Source of the DNA: an uncultured Roseovarius sp.
Lineage (GTDB): Bacteria; Pseudomonadota; Alphaproteobacteria; Rhodobacterales; Rhodobacteraceae
Length of the DNA: 64,000 nucleotides
Reading direction: 5' to 3'
Assembly: GCF_947259555.1 (NCBI RefSeq)
Contig: NZ_CAMYMD010000025.1
Span: 81,169 to 145,168, forward strand
A program made the position numbers and the translations under genes. Below, piece after piece: positions 1 through 9,475 of the stretch (position 1 is the stretch's first letter; every line of letters starts with the position of its first letter). The notes beneath the pieces are model-generated. The model was not told where the DNA came from. It ran no database searches and saw only the letters and a program-made list of their open reading frames with translations.

Positions 1-70
1 TTAACCTAGTTTACTGCTCTCTTATCATTTTACTCAATTCCTGCATTTTACGGTAGCATAATTTACCGCC

Positions 71-1294
71 TCATTTCTTATTCAGTGTGAACCCTGCCAC
101 GAGTTCCACATGCGTCGACCAACGAAATTGATCGACGACGAGAATCGGACCCATCGCGTAACCGGACTCCAGCAATACTTTGACGTCTCGCGCAAAACTC
201 GTCGGATTGCATGAGACATAGGCCAGCAACGGCACCCCTGCCCCGGCGATCTCGGCGATTTGGGCATCGGCACCGGCCCGCGGCGGATCAATGACGGCAG
301 CATCGAACCGAGACAACTCGTCCGGCAAAAGTGGACGGCGAAACAGGTCTCTGGTCTCGACACTTACGGCGCGCAAACCTTTTGTCTTACGCCAACTGGC
401 ATCAAGCGCCTCAAGCATAAGGCTGTCTGCCTCGACCGCGTGCACCTGCGCGTGCCCCGCGATCGGCAAAGCGAAGGTGCCACAGCCAGCAAAGAGATCG
501 ACGACACGGCGAGCACCCTTGATTATCGTCTCTGTTCTCGCCAAAAGCGCCGATTGTCCATCGGCAGTCGCTTGGAGGAAGGCTCCGGGAGGCGGCACAA
601 CGCGCGCCTGCCCGAACATCTGAACCGGTGGTCGCCGTGTCACCAGAATCTCGTCGCCCCATGCCAGACGCGCCAGATCGTGTTTCTCGGCCAGATCCGC
701 CAACGTGACACGCAGCGAAGCATCCAATGCTTTTCCCCCGCTCACCGCAACATCAAGCCCTGTCAACGACAGGGTCACACTGACATCAATACCTGCCTTT
801 CGGCTCGCTCCTGCCATCGCCAAATCGCATGCAACAGCGCTGCCCCTTAGCACATCGGGATGTAAAAGATGACACTCCGGTATCTCAATGATGACGTCGC
901 TGCCACGTGCATGAAATCCTGACATCGCACCCTTTTTGGTGCGGCGCGCGGCAAACGTAGCACGCCGTCGCGATTGAGGCGGCGAAACATGAACAGGCTC
1001 GAATTCCGCAGAAATGCCATGAGCCGCAAGCGCAGTCCGCACGATACTTTGTTTCCAGTCGGCCACGAACGTATCGCTCGCGTGCTGAAGCTGGCAGCCA
1101 CCGCAAGACCGAAAGTGTCTACAGGGGGCGGACACCCGGTCAGGCGAAGGGTGGACGATACGCACCTCGTTGAGAGTCTGACCGTCCAATTTGCCGGTCA
1201 CACGCTCACCCGGCAGCGTCAGTGGCGCAAAAAGAGGCCCGGCAGCAATTCCGTCGCCATGCTGCCCCAACCTGATGATATCAATTTCTCTCAT
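71..1294 (-). CDS. Class I SAM-dependent RNA (uracil-5) methyltransferase, RumA/TrmA family
   Basis: Probably methylates C5 of a uridine in rRNA or tRNA using S-adenosylmethionine. Near the N terminus, Cys58, Cys64 and Cys67 (CRHFRSCGGC) look like the 4Fe-4S ligands of RumA-type enzymes. The SAM site is VVDLFAGCGTFALP, followed by DPPRAGA and the catalytic cysteine in AYVSCNPTSFARD. The ORF track starts at a GTG directly after the cca stop; I chose the internal ATG (MREIDIIRLGQHGDGIA) because family members begin at this point, giving 407 aa, a usual length. It lies 42 bp downstream of cca on the same strand and may be co-transcribed. The family is clear; the target base cannot be told from sequence. 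Confidence 0.9.
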   Translation of the reverse strand: MREIDIIRLGQHGDGIAAGPLFAPLTLPGERVTGKLDGQTLNEVRIVHPSPDRVSAPCRHFRSCGGCQLQHASDTFVADWKQSIVRTALAAHGISAEFEPVHVSPPQSRRRATFAARRTKKGAMSGFHARGSDVIIEIPECHLLHPDVLRGSAVACDLAMAGASRKAGIDVSVTLSLTGLDVAVSGGKALDASLRVTLADLAEKHDLARLAWGDEILVTRRPPVQMFGQARVVPPPGAFLQATADGQSALLARTETIIKGARRVVDLFAGCGTFALPIAGHAQVHAVEADSLMLEALDASWRKTKGLRAVSVETRDLFRRPLLPDELSRFDAAVIDPPRAGADAQIAEIAGAGVPLLAYVSCNPTSFARDVKVLLESGYAMGPILVVDQFRWSTHVELVAGFTLNKK

Positions 1295-1336
1295 GCGTTC
1301 GCCTGTAAACCGGGAGTGCTCTTCGTGAAAGCCCAC

Positions 1337-2482
1337 TCAGAGAAGATCTTCGCGCGTAAGCAGAAATCCGGACTCAATCCAACGCCGCTCCAGAGTGCGC
1401 AAGCGAGCGCCAAGTGCCTCACCGGAATAGTCCGGCATAAGGTCTGCCGCCTTGATCGGAAACCGGGCCGCGGCACCGGCATTCAAAGCCTCGAACGTGC
1501 TCGCGTTCAGCGGGCTATCAGAAAGCACAGCGCGTAGAAGGAGAATGGCACGGCCCTCCTCCGTGGAGAACCGGTAGCCCAATTCGCCCGCCTGCATGTC
1601 GCCAACCGCGGCGTCACGCAGTTTAACCAAGCGTTTTTGGTCGGCTTTTGACAGGCGAAGCCGCTCGGCAGCGCCTTCACCCCCGATCACTGCCAACCGT
1701 AGAATCGGGTCTGCGGCCGTGTCTGTCCCTGATTCCAAGTGAACCAAAGGCGCGAGGCCCCCCGCCTGTGCTCCGGGTAGAACGACGTTGAGCACACCTG
1801 TCGCTTGCATGGCGGAAACGGCGGGTGCGGGATCAGGCGCCGCAAGAAGCTTGCGCATCTCTGTGCCGGTTCTTTCGCGGGAAAGGCTTGGCAGCCCGTC
1901 CAGATTGGCCGCGCATGCTGCAAGACCGTCCGCATCAAGCCCACCCTCGGGGTCACCATACCAGGCATGAAAGCGAAAAAACCGAAGAATCCGAAGATAA
2001 TCCTCCTGAATACGCTCCTCGGCCTGCTCTATGAACCGAACCCGTCGCGCGCGCAGGTCACTCAGACCATTCAGCGGGTCGAGCACCTTGCCATCGGGCT
2101 GCGCATAGAGGGCGTTCATGGTGAAATCCCGCCGTCGGGCGTCGGCGCGGATATCCGTGGAAAATGCCACGACAGCGTGACGGCCAAAGGTTTCGACATC
2201 CTCACGAAACGTTGTTACTTCATGCGGAATACCGCCCGAAACAACCGTAATCGTCCCATGGTCGATACCCGTAGGAACCGGCTTAAGGCCGGCCGCACCG
2301 GCCAGCTCGATCACTCGTTCGGGCAGGGCGTCCGTCGCAACGTCGATATCTCCTACGGGCGCATCCAAAAGCGCGTTTCGGACACATCCCCCTACAAAGA
2401 GCGCCTGATACCCAGCATCTGTTAGAATGCGGCATACCGCCTGTGTCTCTGGCGCCTCAAGCCATGCGCCAGCAACTCTCAT
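1337..2482 (-). CDS. cca: CCA tRNA nucleotidyltransferase
   Basis: Adds or repairs the 3' CCA end of tRNAs. The N terminus carries the class II nucleotidyltransferase signature LFVGGCVRNALLD followed by GDIDVATDA, where the two aspartates bind metal. FTMNALYA and RIQEDYLRILRFFRFHAWYG follow, as in the poly(A) polymerase/CCA-adding head and neck domains. At 381 aa it has the usual alphaproteobacterial length and no HD domain is evident. Its ATG overlaps the stop of the upstream NUDIX gene by 4 bp (ATGA), so translation is likely coupled. hslO, the NUDIX gene, cca and the RNA methyltransferase probably form one leftward operon. Confidence 0.95.
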   Translation of the reverse strand: MRVAGAWLEAPETQAVCRILTDAGYQALFVGGCVRNALLDAPVGDIDVATDALPERVIELAGAAGLKPVPTGIDHGTITVVSGGIPHEVTTFREDVETFGRHAVVAFSTDIRADARRRDFTMNALYAQPDGKVLDPLNGLSDLRARRVRFIEQAEERIQEDYLRILRFFRFHAWYGDPEGGLDADGLAACAANLDGLPSLSRERTGTEMRKLLAAPDPAPAVSAMQATGVLNVVLPGAQAGGLAPLVHLESGTDTAADPILRLAVIGGEGAAERLRLSKADQKRLVKLRDAAVGDMQAGELGYRFSTEEGRAILLLRAVLSDSPLNASTFEALNAGAAARFPIKAADLMPDYSGEALGARLRTLERRWIESGFLLTREDLL

Positions 2483-3096
2483 TTTTGTCCCGCCATGTCA
2501 GCCATGGTTCGCAGAATACGCGCAGTCGCACCCCAAATATAATACGGCCCGTAAGGCACCGAATAGTAACGCCGCCAGTCTCCGCGCCACCGTCGTTTCT
2601 CGACCCTGTATCGGCTTAAATCAAACAAATGCGCCAATGGCGTGTTGAAAATCTCATCAACCTCACCCCGCTCCGCGCGAGGATGAAAAACTCCGTGCAC
2701 CCGCGCCAGAACCGGCGTTACGTCAAATCCGGTCACAGTTTCATGCCGTGGCAAAAAACCGAGAACCTCGACCGACGCTCTATCAAGCCCAATCTCCTCC
2801 TCCGCTTCACGCAAAGCGGTTGAAATGATGTCCGGGTCGGTTGCATCTTGTTTCCCTCCCGGAAATGCGACCTGTCCGGGGTGATGTTTCAGCGCCGAGG
2901 ACCGTTTCGTCAGGATCACCTGCGCACCTGCTTCACCTCCAAAAATAGGCACCAACACGGCTGCTGAACGTAATTTTCTGCCCTCTGGTAAAACAACTTC
3001 AGGATTCAGATCGTAGTCGGACGAGGGCGCGCGCGTCTCCTCCAGCGCCGCCAACACCCGCGCGATCGGATCAGTCACTGTTTTCTGTTCCATCAT
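2479..3096 (-). CDS. CoA pyrophosphatase, NUDIX family
   Basis: Likely cleaves coenzyme A or its derivatives to 4'-phosphopantetheine and 3',5'-ADP. It carries the extended motif typical of CoA NUDIX enzymes, LTKRSSALKHHPGQVAFPGG, running into the NUDIX box GGKQDATDPDIISTALREAE and EEIGL. The track start lies deep inside hslO; I use the tandem ATGs at MMEQKTV, which have a GAGGCG Shine-Dalgarno sequence and give 205 aa, with a 26-bp overlap of hslO. It is translationally coupled to cca downstream. The CoA assignment rests on the UPF0035-type motif, which I regard as good evidence. Confidence 0.88.
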   Translation of the reverse strand: MMEQKTVTDPIARVLAALEETRAPSSDYDLNPEVVLPEGRKLRSAAVLVPIFGGEAGAQVILTKRSSALKHHPGQVAFPGGKQDATDPDIISTALREAEEEIGLDRASVEVLGFLPRHETVTGFDVTPVLARVHGVFHPRAERGEVDEIFNTPLAHLFDLSRYRVEKRRWRGDWRRYYSVPYGPYYIWGATARILRTMADMAGQK

Positions 3097-4069
3097 TGCT
3101 CGCCTCAAATCCGACAGTTGCCGGATCAAGACGATAATGCGCCCCACAAAATTGACAATCTGCAGTGACGATGCCCTCGTCAGTGGTCATTTTCGCAATA
3201 TCTTGAGCGGAATATATAGAGAGACTGTTGCGCACACGTTCCTCGGAACAAGTGCAGCCAAACCGAACCGCTTGCAAATCAAATACACGTGGGCGTTCTT
3301 CGTGAAAAAGTCTGACGAGAAGATCGGTTGGGGCCACCGACGGGCCGATCAGCTCCAGTTCGTCCACTGTGTCGAGCAATAAGTTCGCCCGATTCCAGTT
3401 TTCGGCACCCTCACCGTCGACCACATCTTCCGGTTGCAGCAGACCGCCCTCACCTGATCCACCATCCTGGGCGAACGGCGACGCTTTGGGCATGTGTTGC
3501 AGCATCATGCCGCCGGCGCGCCAATGTTCAGTACCGCCCGCCTCGGTCGACTTCCCGAAACTTAGCGCGAACCGGGTAGGCAACTGCTCGGACTGCGCAA
3601 AATATGCCTCCGCACAATGGCGCAGTGCGTCTCCCGCAATCGGAGTTATCCCCTGATAAGGAGTCATGCCCTCCCCCTGATCAAGCAAGACCGCAAAATA
3701 GCCCTCGCCAAGCTGATCGAAGGGGCGCGCATTGCTCAACCGTGTTGCGTCAAAACTTGCATAGGCGCGCATTCGCGCAGGTTGACCTTCTTCCGTAGGG
3801 CCATAGTAATCTGTTGCTATCATCCGCACCGCACCCTTGGTCTGCACCTGAAGCGACAGCTTCCAGCGCAGCTTGATCGTCTGGCCAACAAGCGCCGTCA
3901 AGAGCGCCATTTCAGCGATCAGCGCCTCGACCTGCGGCGGGTAATCATGCTGTTTCAAGATACCATCGAGCACCCCGTCGAGCCGCGCCACGCGGCCCCG
4001 GATATCGGCGTGATCAAGCTGGAACGGCAGGATCGTATCGTCCCAGGCGATTTTCTGTCCAAGGGTCAT
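3071..4069 (-). CDS. hslO: Hsp33-family redox-regulated molecular chaperone
   Basis: Cytoplasmic holdase chaperone activated by oxidation. The C-terminal redox switch is intact: a CxC pair in FGCTCSEERV and a CxxC pair in CQFCGAHYRL supply the four zinc-binding cysteines. At 332 aa it is within the family range for alphaproteobacteria. The ATG has a clear AAGGAAA Shine-Dalgarno sequence. It appears to be first in a leftward operon with the NUDIX gene, cca and the RNA methyltransferase. The neighbouring NUDIX gene on the right is divergent. Confidence 0.95.
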   Translation of the reverse strand: MTLGQKIAWDDTILPFQLDHADIRGRVARLDGVLDGILKQHDYPPQVEALIAEMALLTALVGQTIKLRWKLSLQVQTKGAVRMIATDYYGPTEEGQPARMRAYASFDATRLSNARPFDQLGEGYFAVLLDQGEGMTPYQGITPIAGDALRHCAEAYFAQSEQLPTRFALSFGKSTEAGGTEHWRAGGMMLQHMPKASPFAQDGGSGEGGLLQPEDVVDGEGAENWNRANLLLDTVDELELIGPSVAPTDLLVRLFHEERPRVFDLQAVRFGCTCSEERVRNSLSIYSAQDIAKMTTDEGIVTADCQFCGAHYRLDPATVGFEASNDGTENSD

Positions 4070-4147
4070 GGGGTTTCCTTATCCGCCTTGCTTCGGCATA
4101 TCGCGTGTATGTAGGCAGGACAAGACGGGGCACCAAGGGGGCAAGCC

Positions 4148-4591
4148 ATGATCCGGAGATTCGGCACAGCACCGCGCCAAGATGTGCGCTATCGGTTGCG
4201 GCCCGGGGTCTATGCGATCCTGCCGCAGGGACGGCATCTGCTGGTCACACATCAGGCCGAGCCGGTACCGGAGCTGCAACTGCCGGGCGGCGGGATCGAC
4301 CCGGGCGAACATCCACTGCGCGCGCTGCACCGCGAGGTCTTTGAAGAAACCGGCTGGATCATCGCGCGGCCCTGTCGAATCGGGGCGTTTCGGCGGTTTA
4401 CCTATATGCCGGAATACGGGTTCTGGGCCGAAAAGCTCTGCGTGATCTACCGCGCCGATCCGGTGCGTGCCTTGGGCGCGCCGACAGAGCCGGGGCATCG
4501 CGCGGTTTGGATCACACCGGAGGTCGCGGCGGAACGCCTAGGCAATTCCGGCGACCGGCATTTCTTCAGCCGGGCATCGGGCCTGGCTTGA
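4148..4591 (+). CDS. NUDIX hydrolase
   Basis: A 147-aa single-domain NUDIX protein with the complete box GGIDPGEHPLRALHREVFEE followed by TGWI, so metal binding and pyrophosphohydrolase activity are expected. The substrate cannot be deduced. AAGGGGG precedes the ATG. The gene is divergent from hslO and its 3' end overlaps that of the RR-PP2C gene by about 26 bp in convergent orientation. It is unrelated in detail to the CoA-type NUDIX protein 1 kb to the left and lacks the CoA motif. Confidence 0.85.
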   Translation: MIRRFGTAPRQDVRYRLRPGVYAILPQGRHLLVTHQAEPVPELQLPGGGIDPGEHPLRALHREVFEETGWIIARPCRIGAFRRFTYMPEYGFWAEKLCVIYRADPVRALGAPTEPGHRAVWITPEVAAERLGNSGDRHFFSRASGLA

Positions 4592-5843
4592 ATTCCAGAA
4601 GCACTGCGGAAATATCATCCTGAAAATCGGCATCCTCGGCGAAATCCGATAGTTTCCAGATCAGTGATTCGAGAAAGGCACGACCGCGCGTCTGGCGCAA
4701 ATCGCGCAGGATGCGGGCAAGCCCGGCCTCGTCGAGCAGCGCACCATCGCGCGCGGCGCATTCGGTCACGCCGTCGGAGTGGATCAAGAGCCTGTCGCCG
4801 GGCGCCATCGTGACTTCGAATTGCTGGAATTCGGCGGCGTCGATCAGCCCCACGGGCAGGCCGCCTTGACCGATGAACTCTACGGTGCCGCCCGCGCGTT
4901 GCAACGCCGGGTAAGGGTGACCCGCCTGCGCGATGATGACATGGCCACTATTGAGGTCAACATCGGCGAGGGCGATGGTGAAGTAATGCTCGGTCTCCAT
5001 CTCGGACATGATCACGCGGTTGAGCATCGCAACCGCCTCGGCGGGCGGGCGTGGCGCAAAGCCGCCGCCGCGCGTCTTCTGCAAGGCGAGGTTCTGTTCG
5101 GGCACCGAGGACGACAAATACCCCGCCAGCCGTGCCGTCATCAGCGCCGAACTGATGCCGTGACCGGACACGTCGATGCCATAAAGGCCGACACGCCCCT
5201 CCGCGATCGGAAACATGCCCACGAGGTCACCACCCACATGCCCTGCCGATTGCAAGATCAGCGACACGTCGGCCGGGCCAAAATCGCGATACCTTTCGCT
5301 GACCAGCGATTGCTGCAGCTTCTTGGCCTCAATCAGGTCGCTGTCGAGCGAATCATAGAGCGATTGCAATTCGTCGAGGGTGGATTTGATCAGCCGGTTC
5401 TTTTCGGTCAGCTCTCGCTCCATCTGCAGAATGCGGGCGCCTGCTGCAATGCGGGCGCGCAATTCAGCGGCATTGACCGGTTTGGTCAGGAAATCATCCG
5501 CCCCGGCATCGAGACCAAGCGCCACCTCATCCTTGTCGCTCTTGGACGTCAGAAGGATGAAATATCCGTATGCGTCGCGCGGCATGGCGCGAAAGGCGCG
5601 GCAGAAATCCAGCCCCGTCATGCCAGGCATCATCCAGTCGCTGAGCACCAAGTCGGGCGCGTAGTCGGCGCAGATCACAAGCGCCGCACCACCCGATTCG
5701 GCCTCGCGCACGTCAAAACCCCAACGCTGCAACGACGCGGTCAGAATGCGGCGTTGTGCGCGACTATCATCAACGACAAGTACACGACGGATGACATCGC
5801 AACCGGTTTCGATCCGCCCATTTTCCGTTCTGCGCACCCGCAC
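4566..5843 (-). CDS. Response regulator with C-terminal PP2C-type (SpoIIE/RsbU) serine phosphatase
   Basis: Two-domain signalling protein. The receiver domain has the acidic pair in VLVVDDSRAQRR, the phospho-acceptor Asp in LVLSDWMMPGM and the conserved Lys in FLTKPVN. A linker likely to be coiled coil (about residues 130-185) leads into a SpoIIE-like phosphatase with metal-binding motifs GHVGGDLVG and GIDVSGHGISSALM, and LLIHSDGVTE. Such proteins usually dephosphorylate an anti-sigma antagonist or similar STAS protein. The track offers an ATG at 5888; I prefer the GTG at 5843, which has AAGGGG about 7 nt upstream (425 aa). A divergent Hpt gene sits 150 bp away and is a possible phosphodonor. 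No STAS or anti-sigma gene is nearby. Confidence 0.85.
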   Translation of the reverse strand: MRVRRTENGRIETGCDVIRRVLVVDDSRAQRRILTASLQRWGFDVREAESGGAALVICADYAPDLVLSDWMMPGMTGLDFCRAFRAMPRDAYGYFILLTSKSDKDEVALGLDAGADDFLTKPVNAAELRARIAAGARILQMERELTEKNRLIKSTLDELQSLYDSLDSDLIEAKKLQQSLVSERYRDFGPADVSLILQSAGHVGGDLVGMFPIAEGRVGLYGIDVSGHGISSALMTARLAGYLSSSVPEQNLALQKTRGGGFAPRPPAEAVAMLNRVIMSEMETEHYFTIALADVDLNSGHVIIAQAGHPYPALQRAGGTVEFIGQGGLPVGLIDAAEFQQFEVTMAPGDRLLIHSDGVTECAARDGALLDEAGLARILRDLRQTRGRAFLESLIWKLSDFAEDADFQDDISAVLLEFKPGPMPG

Positions 5844-5992
5844 CGTTGATCCCCTTGGCCTGTTCACCATCGGCCATAGCGCAGCCATGTTTAAGGATGA
5901 GTGAATGGTAAAAATGTTCAGAATTACTGAGACGCGTTAACGATTTCTCAGGATCCCACACGGCACTCTGACCCGGTCGAAGGAGACCGGAA

Positions 5993-6328
5993 ATGATCGA
6001 CTGGAACCGCGTTCGAAACCTGCGGGATGAAATTGGGATCGACGCGTTCGAGGAGGTCGTCGACCTCTTTATCGAAGAGGTCGAGACCGAGATAGAGAAG
6101 CTGCGCACGCCGGATGAGGCGCTCGATATCGAGGCGCAGTTGCATTTCCTCAAGGGCAGCGCGCTCAACCTCGGCTTTGCCGATTTTTCGGATCTTTGTC
6201 ACCGGGGTGAGGGGGCCGCCGACAAGGGACTGGCCGCAGAGGTCGACCTGGTGGAAATCCTCAACTGTTTTGACCGCTCAAAAGCGGCGTTCCTAACCGG
6301 CCTGACGCCGGAGGTGATCAACGCCTAG
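5993..6328 (+). CDS. Hpt (histidine phosphotransfer) domain protein
   Basis: A 111-aa protein consisting of a single Hpt helical bundle. The phosphorylatable histidine lies in LHFLKGSALNLGF, which matches the Hpt signature HxLKGxAxxLG. An AGGAGA Shine-Dalgarno sequence precedes the ATG. It is transcribed divergently from the RR-PP2C gene, so the two may form a His-to-Asp relay, with a sensor kinase encoded elsewhere. Its last 4 bp overlap the end of ilvA in convergent orientation. Confidence 0.88.
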   Translation: MIDWNRVRNLRDEIGIDAFEEVVDLFIEEVETEIEKLRTPDEALDIEAQLHFLKGSALNLGFADFSDLCHRGEGAADKGLAAEVDLVEILNCFDRSKAAFLTGLTPEVINA

Positions 6329-7563
6329 ATCAGGAACTCCGCCAGCACCTCGTCGCGGGTGATATCGCGGTAGTCAAACCCAGTATCGTCCAGCTTGCGC
6401 AGGATATGAACGAAATTCTCGGGTCGCGTCGTTTCGATCCCGATCAGGACAGAGCCAAAATTGCGCGCCGATTTCTTGAGATATTCGAACCGGGCGATAT
6501 CGTCCTCTGGTCCGAGGATATCAAGGAAATCGCGCAAGGCCCCGGGGCGCTGCGGCATGCGCAGGATGAAGTATTTCTTGACCCCCGAGTAGCGCTGCGC
6601 GCGTTCCTTGACCTCGGGCAGGCGTTCGAAATCGAAATTGCCGCCCGAGGTGACGCAAACCACGGTCTTGCCCCGGATCGCCTCAGCCATATCCTTGAGC
6701 GCATCGACGGCGAGCGCGCCCGCCGGTTCCAGCACGATGCCCTCAATGTTGAGCATTTCCAGCATCGTGGTGCACAGCCGGTCCTCGTCGATCACCCGAG
6801 CCTGCGCCGGATCAAGATCGGCGAGCCGCGCAAAGGTGCGCGCGCCGATCTGCGCCACGGCGGCCCCGTCGGCGAAATTCTCGACATGGCGCAGGCGCAC
6901 CGGCTCTCCAGCAGCAAGGGCCGCGGCAAGACAGGCCCCGCCCGCAGGCTCCACCAGCGTCAGGGCAACCGCATCGCCCATGTAGCTGCGCACCCCCGCC
7001 GATAGACCACCACCGCCCACCGGCAGGATCAGGTGATCGGGCATGCCGCCAAATTGCGCCTCGATCTCGACGGCGACGCTGGCCTGCCCCTCGATCACGT
7101 CCTCGTCGTCGAAGGGCGACAGAAAATGCCCGCCAACCTCGGCGCAATAGGCTTGGGCGGCCTGCAGCGTGTCGTCGAAATAATCGCCGGTCAGGCGGAT
7201 TGACACCGCATCGCCCCCGAATTTCTCGGTCTTGCCGATCTTTTGCTGGGGTGTCGTTACCGGCATGAAAATCACACCCTTTACACCAAAATACCGGCAC
7301 ATGAAGGCCACGCCCTGCGCGTGATTACCGGCACTGGCACAGATGAATTGCGTAATCTCGGGTCGCGCCGCGAGTGCCTTGCGCATAGCGTTGAATGCGC
7401 CACGCAGCTTGTAGGAACGCACCGGGCTCAGATCCTCGCGCTTGAGCAGGATTTCCGCCCCGTAGCGTTCCGACAGGTGATCGTTGCGCTGCAGCGGCGT
7501 GGGCTCGAACACGGCGCGCATGGCGGCCTCGGCGGTGCGGGCATTATCCTGAAACTCGATCAT
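6325..7563 (-). CDS. ilvA: Threonine ammonia-lyase (threonine dehydratase)
   Basis: PLP enzyme converting threonine to 2-oxobutanoate, the first step to isoleucine. The PLP lysine is Lys52 in [13 protein letters not shown]; the glycine-rich phosphate loop is [11 protein letters not shown] and a second cofactor motif is CVTSGGNFD. The C-terminal ~75 residues ([19 protein letters not shown]...) form one ACT-like regulatory domain. At 412 aa with a single ACT-like domain it is shorter than E. coli IlvA (two ACT-like domains) but normal for alphaproteobacteria. It is transcribed alone and divergently from argG. Confidence 0.93.
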   Translation of the reverse strand: MIEFQDNARTAEAAMRAVFEPTPLQRNDHLSERYGAEILLKREDLSPVRSYKLRGAFNAMRKALAARPEITQFICASAGNHAQGVAFMCRYFGVKGVIFMPVTTPQQKIGKTEKFGGDAVSIRLTGDYFDDTLQAAQAYCAEVGGHFLSPFDDEDVIEGQASVAVEIEAQFGGMPDHLILPVGGGGLSAGVRSYMGDAVALTLVEPAGGACLAAALAAGEPVRLRHVENFADGAAVAQIGARTFARLADLDPAQARVIDEDRLCTTMLEMLNIEGIVLEPAGALAVDALKDMAEAIRGKTVVCVTSGGNFDFERLPEVKERAQRYSGVKKYFILRMPQRPGALRDFLDILGPEDDIARFEYLKKSARNFGSVLIGIETTRPENFVHILRKLDDTGFDYRDITRDEVLAEFLI

Positions 7564-7668
7564 CCCGTTTCAGTGCCGCAATCGGGGCGTGCTGGCAAGG
7601 GGCGCACCTTGCCCTGCCACGGAAAACCGGCTAAGCGCGCTGCGATATCCGCGAGAGAGGGGAAACAC

Positions 7669-8895
7669 ATGTCCGCGCCCAAGAAAGTTGTTCTGGCCTA
7701 TTCCGGGGGCCTCGATACCTCGATCATCCTGAAATGGCTACAGACCGAGTATGGCTGCGAGGTGGTGACGTTTACCGCCGATCTGGGGCAGGGCGAAGAG
7801 CTGGAACCGGCACGGGAAAAGGCGAAACTCCTCGGGATCAAAGAGGAAAACATCTATATCGAGGATGTGCGTGAGGAATTCGTGCGCGACTTCGTGTTCC
7901 CGATGTTCCGTGCCAATGCTCTCTACGAGGGGCTCTATCTGCTCGGCACCTCGATCGCCCGCCCGCTGATTTCCAAGCGTCTGGTCGAGATCGCCGCCGA
8001 GACCGGGGCCGATGCCGTGGCGCATGGTGCCACCGGCAAGGGCAACGATCAGGTGCGGTTCGAGCTGGCGGCCTATGCGCTCAACCCCGATATCAAGGTG
8101 ATCGCCCCCTGGCGGGAATGGGACCTGACCAGCCGCACGCGACTGCTTGAGTTTGCGGAGAAAAACCAGATTCCGATTGCCAAGGACAAGCGCGGCGAGG
8201 CACCGTTCTCGGTCGACGCGAACCTGCTGCACACCTCAAGCGAGGGCAAGGTGCTGGAAGACCCGGCGGAGGCCGCGCCGGACTACGTCTATCAGCGCAC
8301 AGTCAGCCCCGAAGCGGCACCCGATACCCCCGAATTCATCGAGGTAACGTTCGAGAAGGGTGACGCGGTGGCCATCAATGGCGAGTCGATGAGCCCGGCC
8401 ACGATCCTCACAAAGCTCAACGAATTGGGCGGCAAGCACGGCATCGGGCGGCTCGATTTCGTGGAAAACCGGTTCGTGGGCATGAAGTCACGCGGTATTT
8501 ACGAGACCCCTGGCGGCACGGTCTTGCTCGAGGCGCATCGCGGGATCGAGCAAATCACGCTCGACAGTGGCGCGGGGCATCTCAAGGATTCGCTGATGCC
8601 GCGCTATGCGGAGCTCATTTACAACGGCTTCTGGTTCAGCCCGGAACGCGAGATGTTGCAGGCGGCGATCGACAAGAGCCAAGAACATGTCAGCGGCACG
8701 GTGCGGCTCAAGCTCTACAAGGGGGCGGCGACGACCGTCGGGCGCTGGTCCGATCACAGCCTCTATTCCGAGGCGCATGTGACCTTTGAGGAGGATGCCG
8801 GGGCCTATGATCAGAAGGACGCGGCGGGTTTCATTCAACTGAACGCCCTGCGTCTGAAGCTGCTCGCGGCGCGGAACCGGCGTCTGAAGGGTTAG
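7669..8895 (+). CDS. argG: Argininosuccinate synthase
   Basis: Joins citrulline and aspartate with ATP to make argininosuccinate in arginine synthesis. The N-terminal ATP-binding P-loop AYSGGLDTS is at residues 10-18, and [13 protein letters not shown] and [14 protein letters not shown] are the expected active-site segments. The track ORF starts 142 codons upstream; the real start is [14 protein letters not shown] at 7669, preceded by GAGAGGGGAAAC, giving the standard 408 aa. It is a single-gene unit closed by a strong hairpin terminator just downstream. Confidence 0.97.
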   Translation: MSAPKKVVLAYSGGLDTSIILKWLQTEYGCEVVTFTADLGQGEELEPAREKAKLLGIKEENIYIEDVREEFVRDFVFPMFRANALYEGLYLLGTSIARPLISKRLVEIAAETGADAVAHGATGKGNDQVRFELAAYALNPDIKVIAPWREWDLTSRTRLLEFAEKNQIPIAKDKRGEAPFSVDANLLHTSSEGKVLEDPAEAAPDYVYQRTVSPEAAPDTPEFIEVTFEKGDAVAINGESMSPATILTKLNELGGKHGIGRLDFVENRFVGMKSRGIYETPGGTVLLEAHRGIEQITLDSGAGHLKDSLMPRYAELIYNGFWFSPEREMLQAAIDKSQEHVSGTVRLKLYKGAATTVGRWSDHSLYSEAHVTFEEDAGAYDQKDAAGFIQLNALRLKLLAARNRRLKG

Positions 8896-8910
8896 CCCTC
8901 CATATTGAAA

Positions 8911-8942
8911 AGAAAGGCGGCCCTGCGACGGGCCGCCTTTCT
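8911..8942. terminator. Bidirectional intrinsic terminator between argG and the DUF7282-like gene
   Basis: A perfect 13-bp inverted repeat (AGAAAGGCGGCCC / GGGCCGCCTTTCT) with a 6-nt loop. Read rightward it ends in TTTCT; read leftward it ends in TTTCTTTT. It sits between two convergent stop codons, so it can serve both genes. Confidence 0.9.
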
Positions 8943-8951
8943 CGTATCCGG

Positions 8952-9365
8952 TCACTTCGCGGTGACGACCGTCATCACAAGGTTTCCATCCATCTTGATC
9001 GGGCCGTCTTCCTTGGCCCCCAAGGTGTATTCGAATACGCCGGTCTGCATCCCGCCGTCTTCGGCATGCACCATCAGCATGAGCATATCGCCTGCGGCGA
9101 CATCTTCTTGCAGAATCGCGGCGACATCATCCGTCTCGCCCTTGCGAAGGGGGGCGTAGCCAACAACCGGACCGGGCTTCATGTCTTCGCCGGTGCGATG
9201 CACGACCAGCCAACCGTTTTTATCGGCGACCACCTTCTCGGCGCTCACGATACCGTTGGCGACGCTTTGGTCCTCGGCCATCACCATCGGGTGCATTCCG
9301 TGATCATCCGCCATCGCGACACCAGCGGTGAGGGCAAAAGTCGTTGCAAGAACAGTCGTCTTCAT
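8952..9365 (-). CDS. Secreted DUF7282-like domain protein
   Basis: A 137-aa exported protein of unknown function. MKTTVLATTFALTAGVAMA is a clear signal peptide, probably cut after AMA. The mature part (DQSVANG..VSAEKVVADKNGWLVVHRTG...GPVVGYAPLRKG...) resembles the DUF7282 beta-sandwich unit, best known from haloarchaeal surface proteins; this is a recognition by pattern, not a search result. The track start would put the signal peptide 37 residues in; the ATG at 9365 has an AGGAG Shine-Dalgarno sequence 6 nt upstream and is clearly right. The N-terminal mature segment is rich in His and Met (DDHGMHPMVM). It is monocistronic. Confidence 0.8.
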   Translation of the reverse strand: MKTTVLATTFALTAGVAMADDHGMHPMVMAEDQSVANGIVSAEKVVADKNGWLVVHRTGEDMKPGPVVGYAPLRKGETDDVAAILQEDVAAGDMLMLMVHAEDGGMQTGVFEYTLGAKEDGPIKMDGNLVMTVVTAK

Positions 9366-9475
9366 AGTGAACTCCTTTGTCATGGCTTCGACCGGGCTTT
9401 TACCCGGCACAGCACAAGACACGGATTCGAGTGGAGATAGTTTCAAGTCGGCCGAATATTTCCTGCGGCAACTCA

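Noticed and set aside
4779-5849. 356-aa plus-strand ORF opposite the RR-PP2C gene.
   Set aside because: No domain, and the opposite strand carries complete receiver and phosphatase motifs.
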